Positions 30,067-40,654 of a stretch of 64,000 bases of DNA are shown piece after piece (position 1 is the first letter of the stretch; every line of letters begins with the position of its first letter). The notes beneath the pieces were generated by a model. It was given only the letters and a program-made list of their open reading frames with translations, had not been told where the DNA came from and searched no databases. Source of the stretch: Pararge aegeria (lineage: Eukaryota > Arthropoda > Insecta > Lepidoptera > Nymphalidae); NCBI RefSeq assembly GCF_905163445.1, contig NC_053196.1, forward strand, positions 11,433,501 to 11,497,500, written 5' to 3'. Both the position numbers and the translations under genes were made by a program.

Positions 30067-31255
30067 GTGCTAATTTTGTATGCATACTAGCGGTTGCTCG
30101 CGACTCCTTCGCGTTTGTTTTTGTTTTTAAAGCATCCAGCAGGCACAGTTTATTTGAGAGATATGTGGCAGCAGCAAAAATAGTTCATCGTGCTGGATAC
30201 AATATGTAAACTGGAGTCAGACCCAGATACGACGTAACTTAAGAATTTAACGTATTTCGGTTTCAGCTTCTGTCACTAAATCGTAATCTTTAACAAATCA
30301 ACAAATAACAATTGTACAATCAATTGAGAGACAACATCGTACTCTAAGCTGTTGATTCAAATAAAGATACCTACTTAAATACTTATTCGGTAAAAAGCAT
30401 TCAATTTAGGTGTAGTTTTAAAGATACTTCAAGATGTGGAAGAGAAGATGATGGTCGTTACATTGACAGTCTTCTTATGGAATTGGCAGACTGTCAATGT
30501 AACACCCATCAAAGGGTAAGAACCACCATGATAGGGTAGGATATCTTATAATAAAATACAGCAAAATTGCCCCTTGTTATTAATCTAACTAAATTTGACT
30601 TAGACTTTGGGATATCAAGTCCCACTTCTTACTACAACCTCCCCAATCTTCAGATAATTTTTAAAACTATGATTTATATAACAGGTCTCTTTTATATGTT
30701 TTAATATATCAGTATAGTTTCAGGTATTTAATGGTTATGAATGAATCCGGCAAACCGTTACGCTCGCTTAGCGTTCGCTTGTGTCACCATTTTATATACT
30801 GCCAGTTCTTATGCTATGCATTAGTTTTTTATAGAACTCCTTTACAACAGTAGTGAACATATGCTAGAAAATACATTATTACTTTCCACGGGGACATTTT
30901 TAACCACAAAAATATTAGAAGCGAGACACTTAACCAGTTTTCCATTTATAGAAATAAAATGAGTGCACTTCAACTTATTTTATCTCTCGGACTGACTGTT
31001 GATTAAGTGTGGCTTCCTATCGGTTTGTTTATTTATATTCGCAACGTTCTAGATTCTTCTATAAGCTCGAAACCACATCTTACTCCGAGGCCCCGTCGTG
31101 ACCCCCTTTCCCTACTTAGCAGTGGCACGGGATTTTAAAGGATACGCGAGGTAGTGTTGCCATTCGCTAATCACTACTTAAGAGTCATATATTTTATATA
31201 CAGACGATAGATAGTACGCACTTATAAAGCGCTTTCTGAACTACAATTTGCCATT
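30067..31255. other. intron 1 sequence right of the tRNA array
   Basis: Array homology stops near 30066. A short ACTAGCGGTTGCTCGCGACT near 30087 resembles the ACTAGC dispersed repeat. The rest is A+T-rich and unassigned apart from the hairpin at 30457-30503. Confidence 0.45.
30457..30503. repeat. hairpin, 15-bp perfect arms, extendable
   Basis: GTTACATTGACAGTC, a 17-nt loop, GACTGTCAATGTAAC. Pairing resumes outside as GATGG/CCATC after a small internal loop, giving about 20 bp per arm. The shape is compatible with a small miRNA-like precursor or a mini-MITE. Confidence 0.75.
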
Positions 31256-31257
31256 AT

Positions 31258-31530
31258 TATCATCACATCAACCCATTACCGACCACTACAGAGGACGGGT
31301 CTCACAATGAGAAGGGGGACTCCACACACCTTTGAGAACAGTATGTAGATCTCTCAGGCATGCAGGCTTCCTTCACCTTCGCGCATATTTTTCCTTCACC
31401 GTTGAAGCAAGTTATATTTTAATCACTTAAAACGCACATCACTTAGAAAAGTTAGAGGTGCGTGCTGGGATTCGAACTCGAGCCCCCGAAAGTGTAGTCG
31501 AGCTCCTAGCCAATGCGCTATCACCGCTTA
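31258..31530 (-). mobile_element. SINE-A, best-preserved copy
   Basis: CATCAACCCATTACCGACCA, CACACCTTTGAGAACAGTAT, CTCAGGCATGCAGGCTTCCT, CCTTCACCGTTGAAGCAAGT, AAAACGCACATCACTTAG, AGAGGTGCGTGCTGGGATTC, then the tRNA-like end with B-box GGGATTCGAAC and GCCAATGCGCTATCACCGC. Confidence 0.92.
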
Positions 31531-31534
31531 GCCA

Positions 31535-32560
31535 TAAAAATAAAGCAACCTAATTCGTCGGCTTTCAAGAATAACTTGACCAACGCATCGCAGGTTCATA
31601 CAGCCAGCCGTGGTGTAAACCAACTTAATCAGTTATGACTTTATGAAGTAGAGCTAGTGAGTATGTTTGATTTAGCTCGGTTACGTTGTCAGCTGTTAGT
31701 TGTGAAGTTAATAAACTGACAGTATCTGTCGAAGTCAGGTTTCAATAATTTCGAAGAAGTTCGAGTAGCAGAAAAAGGAATCCAGATTCTGATCGAGCAA
31801 TGAAATATAAAACTTTATTTCGCTGATCCCCTTTCTGAACTAAAATTAGCTAGATCATAAAACTCATGATTCTTAAGCAAAGCATCTTTACATAGTTCCA
31901 GTGAAAAGGATAACTGATGAAATCGAAAGTGTTATTACTGCAAAATTCGGAACAATGCGACTGTCAAATAACACTAGACAGTTATAACTTTATGTAACAG
32001 ATACAGTGAATATGCTATCCGATTTAATACGGTTATGTGGGCACCTAATAGCTGTGGAATTAAATATAGCACCTGTCACGTGTCATGCCTAAGCACCTAC
32101 AGTCTCAATGTACGAAATAAGTTATTCATTTGAAACTGGGCTTAGTTAACGTGTTCAGATATAAATGTATAACTCGCACCTATTTTAGCTATTGTGTAAA
32201 ACCGTACATAGTGATTGTTTATATTAAAATAAGCAACCATTTTGATCATCTTTTTGATGGCTGACTGAATGCTTATCAAAGCATATATGTGCCCGTTCAA
32301 TGAACTACAATTTTAAATTAAGCAAAACTTTAAGTCTTTAGGCAGCGAATTCGAATATTAATAATTTCAATGCTTGTGGGAAAATTTTAAACAAATGTTA
32401 CCTCGGTAGGCTCGTGAGGTGTTAGGAAAAAATGGATTCATTTCCTTAAACTAAAATACTTTGTTTTTTATTTTTTTAAGTTAGCCGTGTGATCATGTAA
32501 AGCTTTTCCTGCCCCTAAGCTACGTAGTAGTAGCTACGTAAATGTTTTAATTCGATTCTA
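31535..32560. other. A+T-rich intron 1 sequence, no gene
   Basis: 31560-31990 and 31920-32130 share loose motifs (CAGTTATGACTTTATGAAG / CAGTTATAACTTTATGTAA), suggesting an old local duplication. No coding or RNA features. Confidence 0.4.
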
Positions 32561-32564
32561 TAAA

Positions 32565-32747
32565 TCTATATATGTAAAAGAAATTTGTGTTAGTTACACC
32601 ATTTATAACTCAAGGACGGCTGGACCAATTTTTATGATTTTTAATATTTTGGATTCCTCTTAGACCGGAATAGAATAATAAGTATTAAAATATAAAATTC
32701 ATCAAAAAAAAAATATTTCGCGGTACGATGTTCGCCGGGACAGCTAG
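32565..32747 (+). mobile_element. non-autonomous Helitron-like element
   Basis: Begins TCTATATATGTAAAAG after an A and ends ACAGCTAG before a T, with a GC-rich potential hairpin just before the end (GCGGTACGATGTTCGCCGGG). Internal ACCATTTATAACTCAAGGAC and GGCTGGACCAATTTT are typical of short lepidopteran Helitrons. TC...CTAG ends and A/T insertion fit the class. Confidence 0.7.
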
Positions 32748-33514
32748 TATGTTACAAACTTTATAATGAAATTAAAAATTTAATAATATGTTTTACAGTT
32801 TTATTAAATGGTTTTTGCTACGTTTAAAGTTAAAGTTCCTTACTGAACGGTATATTATTCCCGCACAGCTTAATTGTTTACAAAGTTGGATCGTTATCTT
32901 TACTATAAACAATATATTTTTCCTAGCTTTGCGCGTCTTTACAATTTCCTTTATCAGATGGAATTGAACATCAGTTTGTGTTTTTCATAATAGGTATACT
33001 TGTATTAAAGTTTTTTAATTCGTAGACAATAAAAATTATGACAGAAAGCGCGTTGTTAAAACTGATTTAAAAAGGTTCTACACGCAAAGTCCCACCTGAA
33101 AACCATAGCACGCGATAACTTTTGTAAAACTTATACAGCCATCATTTTCACAAGGATAGTCAAGGAACTGGTTGATCTAATAACAAAAAGTTCCTCCCTC
33201 ATTTTTTCCTCATTTCTTGGCACACACAAATCTATAAATATATTTTGTAGTTTTAATTTAATTATAATGTTAGAAAAGAAAAAGTCTTCCGATGGAAGTG
33301 TACCTTTGTGCGAAATGGTAAGCAAAAATGGGCATGGAAAGCGCTGGAGGATGCGAACGCTATAGAGCATGTTGCCTCTCTAGCGTCAAAACGCAAGCTC
33401 CAATAAATGAAAACAATACAAGCTGATAAATTAATATAATTAAATAAATACAGTGGCGGTATCCAAAGTTGTCATACAAATAACGCATTGGCAATGGTCA
33501 AGGATTATATTATA

Positions 33515-33770
33515 CTAACGGACCCGAGCGACTTCGTCCGCAAAAGAGTTTACTTCAAAATATTTATCGATAAAACATGAATAAAATGACATTTTCTAAA
33601 AATGAATCCTAGCTAGATCGATTTATGCCCCCGAAACCAATTATATATATAAATTTGGAATCTATTAATAATCAAGCAATTCTTGTATATGTTATATATA
33701 AATATATATATATTTATATATTTAATTAACGTATACAAGAATTGGTCGTTTAAAGATATAAGATAATATC
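33515..33770. repeat. interspersed insect repeat (GGACCCGAGCGACTTCG type)
   Basis: TACTAACGGACCCGAGCGAC, AAAATGACATTTTCTAAAAA, GCCCCCGAAACC, then an A+T palindrome centred near 33710 with ATTCTTGTATA / TATACAAGAAT arms. It shares the first two motifs with 42185-42325. Confidence 0.65.
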
Positions 33771-33989
33771 AACAAAAATAATTCGTTCCTAGATAATATT
33801 AAAACAATATTTTTATATACACACACAAACACTACTAAATGTGATGTGACGTCAATTCAATTTATCTTAGTCGTCATTGTCAATTTATTTTAAGGTTTAT
33901 TTCATATTATAAACCTGAAATACATATATGTAACTTTAAATGATCATTTTTTTTATGAGAATTTTATAAAATCTTCTAAAAATTAAAAT

Positions 33990-34275
33990 TCTAAATATAT
34001 TTCATTTCAATAAGGATCCAATGTAAGCACTATTGAAATGTAAAATCTGTAAAGCAACAGAGACTCTGCTACCTGTTTCGAAGGCAGTTTAGAAGCCGTC
34101 AATAAAGTCAGTAGGGCCTCTTTTCCAACATTAACATTTCGTAAGTTGAACAATATTATTATTCTGTCTTATGAGTGTCTTTACCAGAATCTACTGCATC
34201 AATGGATGCTTATCGTCAAGAAATTCATGAAATGTATCGTGATCATAGTAGATTTAATGTATTTCAATAAACACA
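33990..34275 (-). mobile_element. LINE 3'-end fragment (CR1/jockey-like)
   Basis: TATATTTCATTTCAATAAGG, GCACTATTGAAATGTAAA, AGACTCTGCTACCTGTTTCG, CTCTTTTCCAACATTAACAT, reversed relative to 49975-50500. Confidence 0.75.
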
Positions 34276-34404
34276 TAGTTTGACCTTATCTATTCTATTA
34301 TCTATATTATCTTTTGAATCAAGTTATAACGTATTTAAGTACGTATATGCATTATAACATTAATCAACGTACCTTTTGGAAATAATCCTTAATATTAATC
34401 ATTA

Positions 34405-34880
34405 ATTACCTCCCTAGTGTAACGGTGAGCGCTATGAATTTCAGTAGTAGGTCCCGGGTTTGATTCCCAGCAGGGGCAATTCGAAAATTTATATTTTCTG
34501 AATTATCTCTGGGCTGGTCTGGTGTGAGGCTTTGGCCGTGGCTAGTTACCACCCTAGCGACAAATACGTGCCCCTAAGCGATTTATTTTTCTGTTTCGAT
34601 GTCGCGTATAAGCCAATTAGGGTTATGACTACCCTACTCCCTAACAGGTTAGCCCGCTACCATCTTATTTATTATTTATTTATTTATTTATTTTCTTACA
34701 ATCATAAGTAGATAGATATACATAGGTGACTTGATGTCCTGAAACTCCATTGAGTTTGTATGGTCATTGCACAATCCTCTAATGTTATACAAAATTTTAA
34801 AACTCAGACTAAGACTGCATCATCTTAACACTAGGTGAGATTGCAGTCAAGGTCTAACTTGTATCTCTACAATAAAAAAA
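34405..34880 (+). mobile_element. SINE-B, near full length, split by another insertion
   Basis: Head ACCTCCCTAGTGTAACGGTG, B-box GGTCCCGGGTTTGATTCCCA, body GGCTTTGGCCGTGGCTAGTT, GTTAGCCCGCTACCATCTTA, then, after an interruption at about 34669-34806, AGACTGCATCATCTTAACAC and GATTGCAGTCAAGG. The insert starts with (TTTA)n, the reversed tail of an A+T-rich retroelement. Confidence 0.88.
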
Positions 34881-35079
34881 TCATAATCTGTAATAAAACC
34901 ATTAAAGATGATAAAGTTAGGAAAGTAATCTTAATAGCGTATAACAGTCCACTACTGCACTAAATGCCTCTCCCAACCGGGGTTTTCCTATGATCAGAAT
35001 CATCTAGGCAGAAGTTTTGGTGATTGCAATAGATGACGCACAGAGGACGCTGCTGTGCGCTCTCTGTTATATTCCCTTC

Positions 35080-35175
35080 GTTAAAGGGTAAAAGCCGTAG
35101 TCCACCACGCTGGTTAAAAGCGGATTTGATTTAAATTCACACGCCTCTGTAAATTCTTAGGCATGCAACTCACTC
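35080..35175 (-). mobile_element. SINE-A fragment
   Basis: GCCGTAGTCCACCACGCTGG, CACACGCCTCTG and CTTAGGCATGCAAC. Confidence 0.7.
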
Positions 35176-35197
35176 ACTATGCATTCTTTTTTATATT

Positions 35198-35580
35198 TGT
35201 AAACAACTCTTTTCTCGAGTTCATATATCGAACCTTAAAGCCATCAATGTTTTGACAGCGATAAGTGAAATTTAAAAAAGATATTTAAGAGTGTATTTTA
35301 AGAAGAAAATATTGGATTTTAAAGACTTGAAGTAATGAATTTAAATGTTGTTTTATAATAATGTTGTAAAACAACATTTAAATCCATCGTCAAATGAAAT
35401 TGTTATTCTCCGAAGGGGGGAGATGTGAAGAACTCTTTTCTCGAGTTCATATATCGAACTTTAAAGTCACCAATGTTTTTACAGTGATAAGTGACATTTA
35501 AAAAAGATATTTAAGAGTTTATTTTAAGAAAAAAATATTGGATTTTAAAGACCTGAAGTGAGGGCTTTAAATGTTGTTTC
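35198..35580. mobile_element. LTR-like direct repeat pair with purine tract
   Basis: Two diverged copies of about 155 bp begin TGTAAACAACTCTTTTCTCG (35198) and TGTGAAGAACTCTTTTCTCG (35424) and run in parallel to AAATGTTGTTT. Between them is about 70 bp ending in GAAGGGGGGAGA directly before the second TG, as a polypurine tract would be. The inner end of copy 1 forms a 12-bp inverted repeat (AAATGTTGTTTT / AAAACAACATTT). Best read as a deleted LTR retrotransposon or TRIM; no coding remains. Confidence 0.65.
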
Positions 35581-35744
35581 TTGTATTTTCACAGAAACGC
35601 AATTTCGTCTTTATTTCAACTACCTATTGAAGGGTGTATTATAAACATTATTATATATTTATGATTGTTTGGACCTAGCAGTAATCCAACCTGAAGTTAA
35701 AGGGAAAACCAACATAGCAACACTTCTCAGGACATGCGAGCAAC

Positions 35745-35860
35745 ATGTCCTGCGACGTGGTCCCCCTGTGTTCATCTATCTGAGGCGTAGGTTTTAAGCC
35801 CTACAGGCCGAAACACAGCTTTGCAACAATGCTGCTCAGCGGCAGAAATAAGCATGCTTC
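35745..35860. repeat. interspersed repeat fragment (family shared with 12060)
   Basis: ACATGTCCTGCGACGTGG, CTGAGGCGTAGGTTTTAAGC, CGAAACACAGCTTTGCAACA and GCAGAAATAAGCATGC. Confidence 0.6.
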
Positions 35861-35984
35861 CCCAGACGAAAAGACACAAAAACTTTACTACTATTGAAAC
35901 CTGTACCGTTAAAGCAAGTGATATTCCACTGCTTTAATTGCATATAACTTCACAAACTTAGAGGCCAGGTATAGAACTGGGTAC

Positions 35985-36350
35985 CTCAAATTCAAATTCA
36001 AATTCATTTATTTCAAGTAGGCCTACTTTAAAAGCACTTTTGAAACGTCAAGTATGTATGTTTGTACTGACTCTTCCACCGGTTCGGAAAGCAGGAAACT
36101 CAGTAGTTGCTCTTTTCCAACATCAACATTTACAATCATTTTTCTATCTTGCGGGAGATGAGAGCGAGGCTAGCTGCTTCCAATCTACCTTGTCATTAGG
36201 AATTCATCAAATGTATAGTAACCTCGCAATATAAGATGTGTTTTTACACATTTTTTAAATGTATGCATTGGTAGGTCAAGAATTACCTTAGGAATCATGT
36301 TCTAAAAGCGTATACTCAACCCCACAAAGGAGTTCGCTTTGTTTATCACT
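35985..36350 (-). mobile_element. LINE 3' end, longest reversed copy (CR1/jockey-like)
   Basis: Starts with ATTCAAATTCAAATTC, then CATTTATTTCAAGTAGGCCT, AGCACTTTTGAAACGTCAAG, GACTCTTCCACCGGTTCGGA, CTTGCGGGAGATGAGAGCG and, further in, ATTTTTTAAATGTATGCATT, the end of the coding region reversed. The 64-codon plus-strand frame is antisense to it. Confidence 0.85.
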
Positions 36351-36359
36351 TGTAGTGGT

Positions 36360-38010
36360 GTACCAACAGTAATTTTCCATTGTCTTTAACTAAAAACTGA
36401 AGCTATGATAAGATGAATGTACGATGTTGTTTATTTAGTTTTACTATTGTTTTGTTTCATTTAGCTAACAACGATTTGAAGCTAATTACGAACACTTAAA
36501 GCAATCTTGAGAAAAATAAAATCTGCAACAACTGCCATCAACGCTAAGATTTCGCGTTTCATTCATGTTATGCCTTAAGGAAAGGCGGGCAGTGTAGGGC
36601 GTTTCCGGACATTCCGCCCTATTTGACATTGAAAACTTTTTAAGCACCTCGCAAAAAGTTTTGATCTCTTCTCAATCGTATGCTTTCGGAAAGTTTGCTT
36701 GAAACATTCGAATGAATGACATTATTAGGGTGAGAGTTAACTTTGAATATCTTGTTTGCAATGCAAATTTTATGTCAAGTTTGTATTAAGATTTTGTTTG
36801 TTTTTAATGAACTGAGCATGATTTGCGTTTTCTTGAATATTTTAGGAAACTAATCGGCGACTTGTCACAATTTTTATAAATTTACAGAAAAATTGTGTAC
36901 AATTTATACAATAACATTATACAATTATATAAAGTGTATAAATCCCATTGACTATCTTTTTTAGTTCCGCGGATAGAGACACAAACGTAAGCTGTATGTT
37001 ATTGAAGTAATAATATATAGAAATAGCAAAATTTTAGATTTTAGATGGGGCGCTCCCGCACTTTGAAGTAATTCTAAATTAGTAATTAGTTCTAATTATA
37101 GAGTTCCTGATTTTCATAGGGTTCGTAGAACTGCACACTAATTTGCACATTTTTCTATGTATACGTAATTTCGTAAAAACTTCGTTATAAGTTAAGAATA
37201 CGATATCGCAACGCTTGAGTTTTAGACTCTAGGACTCCTAAAAATTCGAATAAAAGTCGGTAGACGGCGTGATTATTGGGCTCTAATGGTAAGACTTGCA
37301 ATTCAAAGAGGCAATAACGCTAACACCAGTTTAGGGTACCAACCATGCCCGTAAGTAAAACAGTGGCATATATTTTTTGTAATTTAATTATTCTTAAAAA
37401 GGTTATTTTTGTATGTACATACTTAATATTAGGCATGCCAAATTAAGTTGTAGTGCAAGTAATAAAAGGCACATTGTCAGTTTATCTATAAAAACCCCAT
37501 TCATATCCATATATTGAACAACTGTACATCAACAAAGATTAAATTAAATGAATTTAATTGTCTATTTACTTTGAAATTTGTCTACTGATCGGATAGCTAC
37601 CTTATTTGTTTGGTAACGAGGTAGGGGTTTTATATGTACTTGTTATTTTTTATAGGTACATAACTTTTGTATTTTTAGTAAACACTTATCAGAGGGGTTT
37701 TATAGGTATTTAAAACTCGCGTTAAAAATAAACTTCTAATTAATATTGCCTTATTTAACATATTTTAAATAATATCTTAAGAGTGATTTGACGTTTAAAT
37801 AGTTTTCGTTTTTACAAAAAGTAAATTACCTTAATAACAGATATTCGCATTATAAGTACTCTGCAAACTTATAGGTAAATGTTATCAGCTTTCCTTTATG
37901 TAGTCTTTATTGTAGGTACTATATAGTAGTAATATTAATGGTACCATATTATAAAGTATGTAGTTTAACTGTTTTAAGAGCTTTCAGTGTAAAAATACTG
38001 ATCATTAATT
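36360..38010. other. intron 1 sequence next to Runx exon 1, no gene
   Basis: GC-richer unique patch at about 36560-36720 (GAAAGGCGGGCAGTGTAGGG, GTTTCCGGACATTCCGCCC). The rest is A+T-rich, with nothing assigned. Confidence 0.4.
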
Positions 38011-38013
38011 ACT

Positions 38014-38242
38014 TTCCCACAACAGTGTCCGGGTCTCCTCCCACATTGAGAAGCGTTAAGTCCGTAATTCAAGGTACCCGCTCACCTTTGAGAACATTAT
38101 GGTGAACTTTAAAGAATGTAGGTTTCCTCACGATGTTTTCCTTTACCGTTGAAGCAAGTGATATTTTAATTGCTTAAAATTCACCTAACTTGGAAAAGTT
38201 AGAGGTGTGTCTGAGGTCTGGGATTCGAACTCGAAAGATACT
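38014..38242 (-). mobile_element. SINE-A, 35 bp from the Runx exon 1 donor
   Basis: GTGTCCGGGTCTCCTCCCAC, CACCTTTGAGAACATTATGG, GTAGGTTTCCTCACGATGTT, CCGTTGAAGCAAGTGATATT, AAAGTTAGAGGTGTGT, GGGATTCGAACTCGA. In the sense of the gene it sits just inside intron 1. Confidence 0.88.
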
Positions 38243-38277
38243 CATTGTGTAACAATAACTGCACCTTCAGCACTCAC

Positions 38278-38662
38278 CGCGACCACTTCGGCCGACGAAT
38301 CTCAGATCGTTGAACTTCGCCACCTGGTTCTTCATCACCGCCGAACTGTTCCTCAACTCGGCGCAGCAGTTCTCATCGTTGCCTGCCCTCACCGTGACCA
38401 GCGTGCCGTCTCCGATGTCGCCTAGAGCCACAACTTTGAATGCGACCGGCAGTGTCTTGTTCGACCGCCAGTGAGGTGGCAAGACGGTGCAGACGAAGTG
38501 CGGACTGCCGGTCCTCACGAGCTCCCCCGGGTGCTCCGACAGGAAGTCCCCCAGTGTCCTCTCCGCGAGGATGTCTGAGGTCATCTTGGTGTATGTCTCG
38601 TGGAGAAGGGTGGAGCTGGTGTCGGGCGACACGGCTCCGTTGGAGGCGCCCGTGAGGTGCAT
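38278..38662 (-). CDS. Runx coding exon 1: start codon and most of the Runt domain
   Basis: Encodes residues 1-128 and the first base of codon 129. The chosen start (38662-38660) reads MHLTGAS; it has A at -3, and insect Runt proteins that I recall begin with a similar MHL. An in-frame ATG at 38743 is an alternative. The Runt domain begins near residue 30 (DILAERTL), followed by HPGELVRTGSPHFVCTVLPP, HWRSNKTLPVAFKV, VRAGNDEN and KNQVAKFNDLRFVGRSGRG. The Arg and Lys of RSNK and the three Arg of RFVGRSGR correspond to DNA-contacting residues R80, K83, R135, R139 and R142 of human RUNX1. NDENCC replaces the NDENYS of RUNX1. The exon is GC-rich, unlike exons 3 and 4. The donor GGTGAGTG is strong, and a SINE starts about 35 bp beyond it. 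Confidence 0.95.
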
Positions 38663-39600
38663 CCTCGCCACCCGCGCTCGCTGTGTGCTGCACATAGAGT
38701 CCACTGTGTCCGCACCTGCTACATCGCACTTCCCACTCCACACTGGTCACATCCACACCGAACCCGAGTCACACGGCACCATCTTGCACCCGCGGAACAC
38801 TTCCTTGGAAGACCCTATCGTGAGATGCGACACGTTGCTAGGGAACGAACGCGTGGCCACTAGATGTGACGTCACACGGCCTTGCCACACTTTTTTCCCG
38901 GTGAATGAAAGGTTCGGCGGGCGGGGACGCGAGGGGCCGATTTTTTCCGGTACAGAGGGGTGTCTCCCCCGCGCGGCGAAAAAACTTTTCACTAGTTTCA
39001 ATGACGGCACTTTTTGCGCTCCGTATTTACGATACGCACGTGGCTCTCACTTTCGAGAACTTTTTTTTTGATATTTGGAAAGTGAGGATGCAACTCGCTT
39101 TTCGGGTTTTCGTCGGCGTCCCGCACACTCGTGGGTGCGTGCGCCTAGTAGCGCGGTCGAGATGCGACTCGCGTCAGCGTATGGCGTGTGGAACCGCTCG
39201 GTTGCGGTGTCCGCTCGTGGCTATTAATACGCGGAGTACGTCCGCGCCCGTCGACTTCGGAGCAAGTTTCGCGGGTGAGTCTGTAGTCGGTAGCCGGTAC
39301 CGCGGCAGCGGTGGCGGGCTGGCGGCGAGCGAGAGACGGCGACGGCGCGGGCGCGGCGGGCGGCGGAGCGCACTTTGCGGTCGGGGTGGGTTGGGTTTAA
39401 AGCCGCCGAAGGATAAAACATACAAATAAACACGTGTTCGCGCCGGCGCGAGCGAGAGGTGCGCGGGTGCCGTTGGTGCAAGCGGGACGGCGGAGCTCTC
39501 TTTGCGGCATTTAGCGGCCGTACTGCTTGCTGGCACCCGCCTGCCGCCCTCCGCAGTAGCCGTTGCTGCCGTCATCGACATTCCACTACCAAAGTAGTTT
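38663..39600 (-). promoter_or_regulatory. CpG-rich 5'UTR/promoter block of the Runx gene
   Basis: About 0.9 kb of GC- and CpG-rich sequence directly upstream of the start codon in otherwise A+T-rich DNA, ending sharply near 39590. On the minus strand there are TATA-like tracts, TATTAATA near 39222-39230 and CTTTAAAC near 39396-39403. The plus strand carries TGCGGTC at 39376-39382 (matches the RUNX site TGYGGTY) and TGCGGTG at 39203-39209; both could allow autoregulation. An E-box CACGTG is at 39431-39436. Long overlapping open frames on both strands here are a by-product of GC content. The start site is not determined. Confidence 0.6.
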
Positions 39601-40650
39601 AAACAACGATGTTTATGATAGCAAAAAAAGTGTTATTAGTGTTGTGAAGATATTACTAATTTTGATGTTAATTTTTTTAATTAAGTTTTTATGGCCAACT
39701 CCTACTGGCCTTAATACTCATATTTTGTTCAAATGCTAAACCTATAAACCGAGCATAATTACCTAATATGTATTTATCTAAAAATTTTCAGCGAAATTAA
39801 ATTCATAATTATAAATATTCATAATATGAAGTCTACTTATATATCAGGGTAAGTAAGCTATACCCATAAAGGTAAACTTACCTACATATAAATTGCTCAA
39901 TTTTCAAGATAAGTCTTAAAGAGGTTACAGTAACCCTTTTGACCGTAATGATGTAATTGGAATTGATGTGTAAGATAGAAGGCGCTAATCTGGTCAGCGG
40001 TAAAATTATGGAATGAAAATACATAAAAAGTGCTCTTGATTATAGGGGCAACTTTTCTTATTAAATACAGCAGCATTCAATTGAAATATTTTGCATAAAC
40101 TGAAATTAAATGTTGTTTGCTATTAAATTAATTATTGCGTACAAAAATTATAGCTGCGTAAGTGTATTTCCTTCTTTCACGCAGCAGAAGAGCAATTGGA
40201 TGATTTTTCTGTTTTCTTTCCAAAAAAATTAAGGGAAAGTCGTTAACTACTTAATTTCCGTAACATATTTTGATAACATTTGGTATTAAAGTGTTTATAA
40301 AACTTTTGGATACTGACACGAGATACTTTTTATCCAAAAATAATTCTGAAATTAACACACACAAGACAGACCAACAACAAGGACATCAACACAAGTTGAT
40401 GTCCTTGTTGTTGGTCATTTAGAACATTATTAGTATGAATATGAATAGTAGTAAGTAAAGTGAGTAAGTAAATATGAATCCGCGGTATGATCAAGCAGAT
40501 CATTTAATTATAATTGAAATAAGAATAAATAAAAATAAAAAAGTTATAAAAAAATAGTGAAATGCACTAGTGAGTTCTAGAAGATTGATTGAGGATGGGA
40601 CGCTTGTCCCTTATAGATTCAGGCACTGTTAAGTGACAAAGTCGATAATA
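39601..40650. other. A+T-rich upstream sequence, no gene
   Basis: Immediately upstream of the CpG block. Contains the perfect hairpin 40369-40416. No repeat family or coding signal assigned. Confidence 0.5.
40369..40416. repeat. perfect 22-bp inverted repeat with 4-nt loop
   Basis: GACCAACAACAAGGACATCA(AC), loop ACAA, then the exact complement ending TTGTTGTTGGTC. Nothing outside pairs and no flanking duplication was seen. Confidence 0.9.
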
Positions 40651-40654
40651 TCTT

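Larger units (their letters stand above)
1713..38662 (-). other. Runt-domain (RUNX) transcription factor gene, coding span in view
   Basis: Four exons join on the minus strand in one frame to give about 261 residues, open at the 3' end. Junctions: donor GCG|GTGAGT at 38278 to acceptor TTACAG|GC at 15463; donor ACCA|GTTAGT at 15350 to CTAG|GG at 5657; donor CAAA|GTAAGT at 5556 to CTAG|AT at 1895; donor ACAG|GTACGA at 1713 to an exon beyond the window. All introns are phase 1 (22,814, 9,692 and 3,660 bp). RUNX proteins bind TGYGGT DNA with CBF-beta (Brother/Big brother in flies) and recruit Groucho through a C-terminal pentapeptide; that end is not in view. Insects carry several paralogues (run, lz, RunxA, RunxB) and I cannot assign this one. 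Confidence 0.93.

Noticed and set aside
28910..30209. Series of 88- and 134-codon plus-strand frames and 60-70-codon minus-strand frames in a repeating pattern
   Set aside because: They are the 179-bp tRNA array read through in open frames. The period and sequence are fully explained by tRNA plus spacer.
38374..38756. 127-codon minus-strand frame overlapping the Runt exon
   Set aside because: It is a different frame of the Runt-domain exon.
38487..39429. Long plus-strand frames (194 and 174 codons) opposite Runx exon 1 and its promoter
   Set aside because: They are antisense to a certain coding exon and to CpG-rich DNA, with biased Arg/Ser/Pro content and no recognisable domain.
39174..39581. 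135-codon minus-strand frame upstream of the Runx start as an N-terminal extension
   Set aside because: Low-complexity Ala/Pro/Arg sequence from GC-rich DNA, not in continuous frame with the Runt domain; better explained as 5'UTR/promoter.
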